Assembly (NCBI GenBank): GCA_021442155.1
Contig: CM038214.1
Span: 310,279,001-310,343,000, forward strand
DNA from: Cymbidium sinense
Lineage: Eukaryota; Streptophyta; Magnoliopsida; Asparagales; Orchidaceae
Direction: 5' to 3'
Length of the DNA: 64,000 nucleotides
The position numbers and the translations under genes are program-made. The notes under the pieces were generated by a model that was given only the letters and a program-made list of their open reading frames with translations, was not told where the DNA came from and searched no databases. Position 1 is the first letter of the stretch. Every line of letters starts with the position of its first letter. Positions 57,801 to 64,000 of this stretch are shown here, piece by piece.

Positions 57801-59143
57801 TGTTAGGAAATTTCTGCCCTTGGCGTAAACCATTCCTCACTTTCTTTCTTTCAAGTCAAACTCCAAATCAATTCTATTTGATTTTCTCAAAACTCAAATC
57901 AATTCTATGATCAAAATCTATTGAAGTCCATGATTGAAACCCATGATCAAAATCCATCAAAATTCCTAAATTTTGCCTAAGTCCTTAATCTTCCCTTAAG
58001 GACTTAACCAAAATTATGATCTAAACCAAATCAAATATTTAAGATTTTCTCATAATTCATTTACATTCTCATTTATACTCACATATATAAATGAAACATA
58101 AATTCAATCAATCAAATCTAAACTCAAAATTCTAACTCAATCCATCAAAATTTTTAAGTCTTTTAATTTTCCATTAATGAACTTAGCCAAAATCAACTCT
58201 AAACCAATTCAAACATGGGATTTTCTCAAAACTCATTTATATTCTCATTCATATTCACATATATGAAATATAAATATAAATCAATTAAATCAAACCCTCA
58301 AATTAAATTCCAAATCTAAAATATTTCTTAAGCCATTAATTTTCCATTAATGGACTTAGCCTAAATCATGATCAAATCAATTCATAGTCATGAGATTTTA
58401 TCAAAATTCATTTATATCCTCATTTATATTCACATATATAAATGAAATATAAACATAAATCAATCAAACCAAATTCAAAAATTCAAACTTCAAACTCCAA
58501 AAAGTTTTCCAAGTCCTTTAAATCCTTCTTAATGGACTTAGCCCAAATCATGATTAAACCACTTCAAATCCTTGAAATTTTCTCATGATCCATTTATATT
58601 CTCATTTATATTCACATATAAATGAAATATAAATTCAAACAATCAAAACCAATCCCAAAAATCAAACTCAAATCAACTCAAAATCTATTCTAAGCCTTTC
58701 AAGTCAAAATCTTGAACTTAAACAAATCAACTTCAAATCAAGCCAAACTCTCGATTTTCTTTCATGATTCAATCAACCCTACAATCATGAGCTCATGTAT
58801 AAATCTAAACTTCAATTACTCAATCAAAATCAAACTCAAAAGTTAAACCTAAAATCCTTTCATATTCTTCCTTTGAATATGAAATTGTTAAATCAAAACT
58901 CATTTGACTTAAAACACTTGTAAATGGATTTATATTTCAATCATAAGTCCATATACATGATCACTCAAGCTCAAATCAAGCTTTGACCAAGCCATTTGAA
59001 CCACTTAGGCTCACTTGACCCAAAGTGACCTAAACTACCCTTATAAGCCAAATTCTAATCCTAACCAAATTATATTGAACCAAACTCATCTATGCCTCTC
59101 ATCATAATCAATAATCATAATGGGATGATCAATCAATCAAATT

Positions 59144-59793
59144 GGGTCAAACAAAGTCAAGCCTAAGGGTTGACTAAGTTAACACTTATCCTAAAATGAA
59201 ACCTAACATAGCCAAATTGATTGAAACCAATGATCTAAGTTCACTCATGACTTATGTTTGAACTTGACCAAGCCAACATTTGAGCCTAATCTAGCCCAAT
59301 TGTCCACTTGACCCAAGTTGACCCAACTTGACCTAAAAAGTCAAAATGTGTCAAAACTTGATCTAAGCCAAATTGATCCAAACCAATGGGTCAAGTCCAT
59401 CCCAAATTACTTGTGGAACTAAACCAAAGCCTCATTATAGACCAAACCTATTGACCCAATTGATATGACTTAAAAGGGTCATGTTGAACCAAATTTGAAC
59501 TTAGCCCAAATTGATTGGAAATAAAGAAATCAATCGACTCCATATGACTAACCAAACCTAAACCTACCCTTGACCTACTCAAATAGGTCAAATGGGTCAA
59601 ATAGATCAACTTGGCCCATTTGACCTAAATGAAGTCATATGAGCCATATTCAAAACTATACCAAATTGAATCAAACAAAAGCCACCAAAACATTTCAAAT
59701 GGTCATATGAACTTGACCCAACCCTTGGTTTGACCCAATTTGATCAATTGGTCAACTTGACCCAAGTTGACCTTTTGACCTAAATGGGTCAAC
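59144..59793 (+). promoter_or_regulatory. W-box cluster in LTR copy 2
   Basis: Same arrangement of TTGACC and GGTCAA motifs as at 44961-45577, with several extra copies gained by local indels (for example TTGACCCAAGTTGACCC near 59310). Confidence 0.5.
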
Positions 59794-60928
59794 ATGAGCC
59801 AAACTTTATCAAATGAATTCCAAATCTCATGAAACATGGCCAAACCTAGTTTCCCATACTTATATCCAAATGAAAAATCAACAAAATGACCATCCTACCC
59901 CTAGGCCATAGAACAAATTTTTGCTTAATCCATGGGTAATTTGGTCATTCCCTGTTCATATTCACTTGAGGCTTTCCTAAAAGCTCAAGGGGACCTAATG
60001 AAGAGTGGTGCACCCAATCCAATGAGTTTGGGTCAGCCCAATTGGCCCCAAGACAAAACCCGACCCAATGGGTCAAAATGGCTAATTCAAAATCCATCTC
60101 CCACTCAAATTCAAGCACATGGGAGGATGGCATTCCTCTCAATGCCTCAAACTAACCATGTGCAAGCATCTAATCAAACCCTCCCATTGTGATCAATTAG
60201 ATCAAAATGACATATAATCTTTCCATCCGATCCTTCAGATATACTCCCCACAATTAAATTCAAATCCATCATTCCTCAATTTGACTAAGCCTAGAGTGTT
60301 AGGAGCCATCGAGAACATTCTAAGCTTCCTAGAGAGAATGAAATCAAGCATTCTCAGTTTTCTTCCTTAGAAAATAGGGGAGCTCCTCTCATATTCAAAC
60401 TTCCTCCTTACTGAATTCCACTTCAATTGCCTTTGCATACTTCATCAGGGAGCTATGTCGAGTGCACCTAAGCTTCCATTGAAGTTCCCATAGCAAGAAG
60501 GAGTTGAATTGGATCAAAGTCACAAAGGGGAGCAAGGGGACTTGGTCCATAGAGCAATCCACATAACCTCAAGATCTCATTCTTCCAACACAGCTTTGTC
60601 TCAACTAGATGAAGTTCCTCCAAGGGAATCGAGTGCTGATGATCACCTCCGATGAGGTATGGAATTTTCCAACCACTTAGGATAAGAGGTGTTAGTCCTT
60701 TATGAAGAGATTTTCAATTCAAGTGAATCCCACCGTTGGATGTGCCGCTCCTTAGCTTTAGATGGTGTGGGTTAAGTTTGCTTTGAATCAGAAGCTCGAG
60801 CTCGGATCTTCCCTAGATCATGGACAACCTCGCGATCAAGGGAAAGAACTTGGGAGATCTCTCATCCATCATCACATTTTGGATGGATGGCCGAGATAAT
60901 TCCCACATTTAGAATTTTCTTTATCCTT

Positions 60929-60935
60929 TATAAAA
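60929..60935 (+). promoter_or_regulatory. candidate TATA box of LTR copy 2
   Basis: TATAAAA in a context identical to 46728-46734, again between GGATGGCCGAGAT repeats. Confidence 0.5.
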
Positions 60936-60962
60936 CTGTGAGGAGATCTCTGGTCGTACAAT

Positions 60963-60988
60963 CTTTGATCGGATGGCCGAGATCAAAG
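60963..60988 (+). other. hairpin after the TATA box, LTR copy 2
   Basis: CTTTGATC/GATCAAAG stem identical to 46762-46787. Confidence 0.6.
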
Positions 60989-63578
60989 CGTGTCCACCGT
61001 CAGCTGCCTTTTGGATTTGATAAATTAAGTGAGCGACTCACTATGTGAAGTGTGTAAATTATGCTGACTGTCGTCGCCAAGCATCGCGTCGTGAGCTATA
61101 GGATTTGTTACGATGTTTTAATTAATGCTAATTAATCTAGGAATCTTTTAAAATTCATATCTCCTGCAATAAAATTTAGAAAATATGAAATAAATTTCTA
61201 TGAAAGATAATTCCACCTAAAAATATTTTAAAATTAATTTCAAGGGATTTTGAATTATGCTTTTCTCTAATTTTATGCTTTATTAGAAACATCATTTTCT
61301 AATTACCTTTTAATTAAGCCTCTGATTAATCCCAAACTTCTTTGGTATATTTTATGGGATGACTTATGCCTCCTCTAATTTTTGTAGGATTTATTGAAAG
61401 CTTAATTAAGGGAATTACATATGGATTTATTAATTACCCTCCTTATGTAATTAAGCATAATTAGGGTATGATTAGTAGTTTTAATCCATGATTAGGGTTG
61501 ATTAAGGTCAGATCCAATAGATAGGAGGTTTAGGGAATAATTTTATGGCATTTCCCTTAAGCTATTCCTAAACCCCTTTCTCTCATTAGTATCCTCTTAA
61601 TTAAGGTTAATTAATTAATTTCCCCTTAGTTTCTAAAAATGTTTCAAAAAGTTCTAGAACTTAATTAATCTACTTTGTGTAGATGCTTAAGAGTTTAATA
61701 GCCTAAGTTCAATTAAAGAAATCAAAACCCAATTCATATTAGTGTTAGATTGTTTTGAAATTGCTTAAGCTAAACCCCTTAGCTTAATTAACCTTTAATC
61801 ATGAGCCAAATTGCATTAGACCTTTTCCATATTAGGTGCATTGCAAATTTAAATTCCTTGTGAGTTTTTTATGTCATCTTATTAGCTCATAATTATTTGG
61901 TTAATTATTTTAAGGTGGTGTAGGTAAAGGTTAATTAAGTACTTAATTCATATATTAACCCAATTAATACATAAAATGGATCTAATTATCTAAAAATTAA
62001 ACAAGAATATCAAACACATATGGGAATGGGTTAGGAACAACAAACTTAACTCACCTTTTCAAAATTAAATCAAACTTAAAACTAGAAAAATCATAATGAA
62101 TACACTTTGTTTTATTTTAAACTTTCTTATTCTATAAGAATGTCCTTAGGATTTAATTAAAGTGAGTTTGTTTACATACTTTCATTACTTTGAGTCTTTC
62201 CCAACATGTTAAATTTGTATTTCATGTGATTTCATGCATTCATATTTTTCAAAATTCAAGTTTAAAATGAAATGAAAGGATATTATCACTATTAAACCCA
62301 AATTATTTTCAAAAAATATAAATCAAATATCAAATCTAAAAGTATGATACTTATACTTTAATTATAAGCTTGCATGTGAAAGATTATAAAGGTATGCTTA
62401 GCATAGGCTTCCTTTCTCTCATATGTTGGTATAGTTTTGAATAGGAATTTGGTGAGATATATGGTTCATTTGAAAAGGACCTAAGACTCACCTAATTCCA
62501 TATCCTATTCATCCCTATGCTATCACCTAGGGGTTACTTATACTTGCATACATAAATTGCATAAACAAATTAAATCCATTAATACAACTTATGCATTCTT
62601 CCTTTCTATTTCATTTCATTCATACACATGTTTATATTTAAGAAAAGTGGTATATTAGTTTGGACAATCCCAAGGTTGTGAGGCTTTAAGTAGCCCTAAG
62701 TAGGTCTTGTACCTACCATCTCTGGTTAGCAATGGTGCTGTACTCACTTATGCCTTTCTTACTTTCATGTGTGTATGTGAAAATTTGGATAAGGAAACCC
62801 CTATCTACTTAAGAAAAATCATGCATATTCTAATTCTAAATTTCCTTAAATGGATTACTTATCATGCATCATAAAGTATGTTAAATATTCTCATTTCTAT
62901 GTATAGATATGCTTAAGGTCCATCCATACGCATGTTATATATGTTGGGAAAGAAATAAAGTAATGTGTGTTATGTGAATTTTGATTCATTTTATTTAACC
63001 TTAAGATTCCTTTCTTTTTGAATAGGTTTGCTTAGAGTTAATCTAAACATAAGATTAATTTAAAGATTTAATCAAAACATTCACCTAAATAAAACTAAAA
63101 TGTGAACCTACTTTAGAAATTACTTAGGTTAGGGAAGGAAAGAGAAGTTCTCTTTCCATCTCTTCATAACTTGTAATTAGGATCCACTTAAACCAAATCA
63201 AAATATGAAATAAAATTAACCCAAAATAATTAAACAACTTAAATGAAACCCTCCTCTAAGTTGAACATGTTTTCACACTTAGAAAATTTGAATCTAAAAG
63301 CCACTAAGCATACCACACAAACCTTAAAAACACACACATTAGCCTAAGTCACCACTTCTAGCTTTAGGTTAAGTCAATGCATGGTTTGATGTTTTTTGTT
63401 TTATTTTGTGATATATGTTTTAGATTGGATGTTAGGGTGTATGCTCTAGAATGAATGGCGGGATGTTCTAGCTATTATTTTTCTGAGATTGTGCTTAAGG
63501 AACTAGCATAAATAAAAATATAAAATGCTTTCGCTTGCAAGTGCTTTATACCCCTAAGAATAATCCAATAGGCCAGGT

Positions 63579-63612
63579 GGACTTAGTCACCCATGTGTGG
63601 GGTGATAAGTCC
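63579..63612 (+). other. conserved hairpin, LTR copy 2
   Basis: Same 13-bp bulged stem as 49387-49420, unchanged although the sequence just upstream has several indels between copies. Confidence 0.65.
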
Positions 63613-63810
63613 AATATACATGCTTGGGATTTGTATGGTTTGTTTTAGCTAACTTTTGTTTTACAGGTGTTAGTTAGATTTCCACTTTTCCTTTTCATGT
63701 AAATTTGTGCAATTAGGATTTTAGAATAATTGCTATGGGCATTACGATGAACATTGGTCATAAGATCTTATCTTATGTATCATGTGAAGCCTTGGAGCAT
63801 CTATCTTCCA

Positions 63811-63873
63811 ACCATCCAAAAGAAAAGAAAAAGAAAGAAGAAAAGAAGAAAGAAGAAATAAAGATTGAAGACC
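63811..63873 (+). repeat. AAG-rich purine tract, LTR copy 2
   Basis: AAAAGAAAAAGAAAGAAG-type tract, slightly longer and shifted in composition relative to copy 1 (49620-49682). Confidence 0.8.
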
Positions 63874-64000
63874 CCATAACAATAAATTCCTTGCTTAATT
63901 GTAATTTAATTCATTTATAATTTTGGTTGTATAAGGGTAGAGCTCAGCTACCCAATTTGATATTTTCGAGTTTGTGTGGTGGTGCCTGACCATAACGACC

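Larger units (their letters stand above)
57801..64000 (+). repeat. giant gypsy LTR, copy 2 (cut by window edge)
   Basis: It starts TGTTAGGAAATTTC and follows copy 1 to the window end with similar length (6200 against 6199 bp over the shared part). The ~180-bp hairpin units are at about 57890-58700 and the W-box cluster at about 59144-59793. Differences from copy 1 include several insertions of 3-15 bp, for example near 59100-59200 and 60060. Copy 2 keeps the TATA box, both hairpins and the AAG tract. The open frames at 59932-60192 and 63735-63920 are not preserved in frame in copy 1 and are not called as genes. Confidence 0.85.

Overview
This is a gene-poor, AT-rich nuclear window from a plant. 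Three things point to a plant: long arrays of degenerate Arabidopsis-type telomere repeat (CCCTAAA/TTTAGGG), retrocopied pieces of a glycine-rich RNA-binding protein (GRP) mRNA, and decayed plant-type LINE and Ty3/gypsy retrotransposons. I cannot name the species. I found no intact host gene, no rRNA or tRNA gene and no CRISPR array. Everything recognisable is repeat, satellite or pseudogene. All alignments were made by eye.

Layout. (1) 1-19767: a telomere-derived satellite reading CCCTAAA on the + strand. It alternates near-canonical CCCTAAA blocks with AAACCTAAAATAAA-type blocks. A box, TTTACTTAATTTTAAAA, recurs about every 1.2 kb or multiples of that. The array carries five 5'-truncated GRP mRNA copies (1577, 4115, 12793, 16411, 19051) and one other retroposed fragment (8092-8800), all in + orientation. 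(2) 19768-23745: a degenerate LINE with ORF1 (DUF4283-like plus CCHC knuckle), endonuclease and reverse transcriptase. It lacks its 3' end. (3) 23746-38910: the same satellite, now reading TTTAGGG on the + strand, so polarity flips at the LINE. This arm holds two GRP copies and one long retroposed fragment, all now on the - strand, plus a 1.7 kb non-telomeric island with about three tandem units of ~340 bp. (4) 38911-57195: Ty3/gypsy material. In order it holds an inverted LTR-like fragment, protease C-half, RT, RNase H, an archaeal-type RNase H and the pre-integrase region, then an LTR of at least 6.2 kb, a ~4 kb untranslated leader, gag and the protease N-half. The pol half lies before the gag half and both break inside protease, as in a one-LTR circle opened there. 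(5) 57196-57790: a TTTAGG tract. (6) 57801-64000: a second copy of the giant LTR, running off the right edge.

The most interesting signal is the leader of the gypsy element. About nineteen hairpins follow one another between 51701 and 53445. They have stems of roughly 8-17 bp and loops mostly near 9-10 nt. Stem bases change from unit to unit while pairing is kept (for example TTAGCA/TGCTAA, TTAACA/TGTTAA, ATTCAAAA/TTTTGAAT, ATTCAATA/TATTGAAT). Further strong stem-loops lie upstream (50429-51509), and the ~180-bp tandem units inside the LTR each carry a long hairpin too. This suggests selection for, or a mechanism producing, repeated folded RNA or DNA in the non-coding part of a very large retrotransposon. 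The LTR also holds a dense cluster of W-box (TTGACC) motifs upstream of a TATA box.
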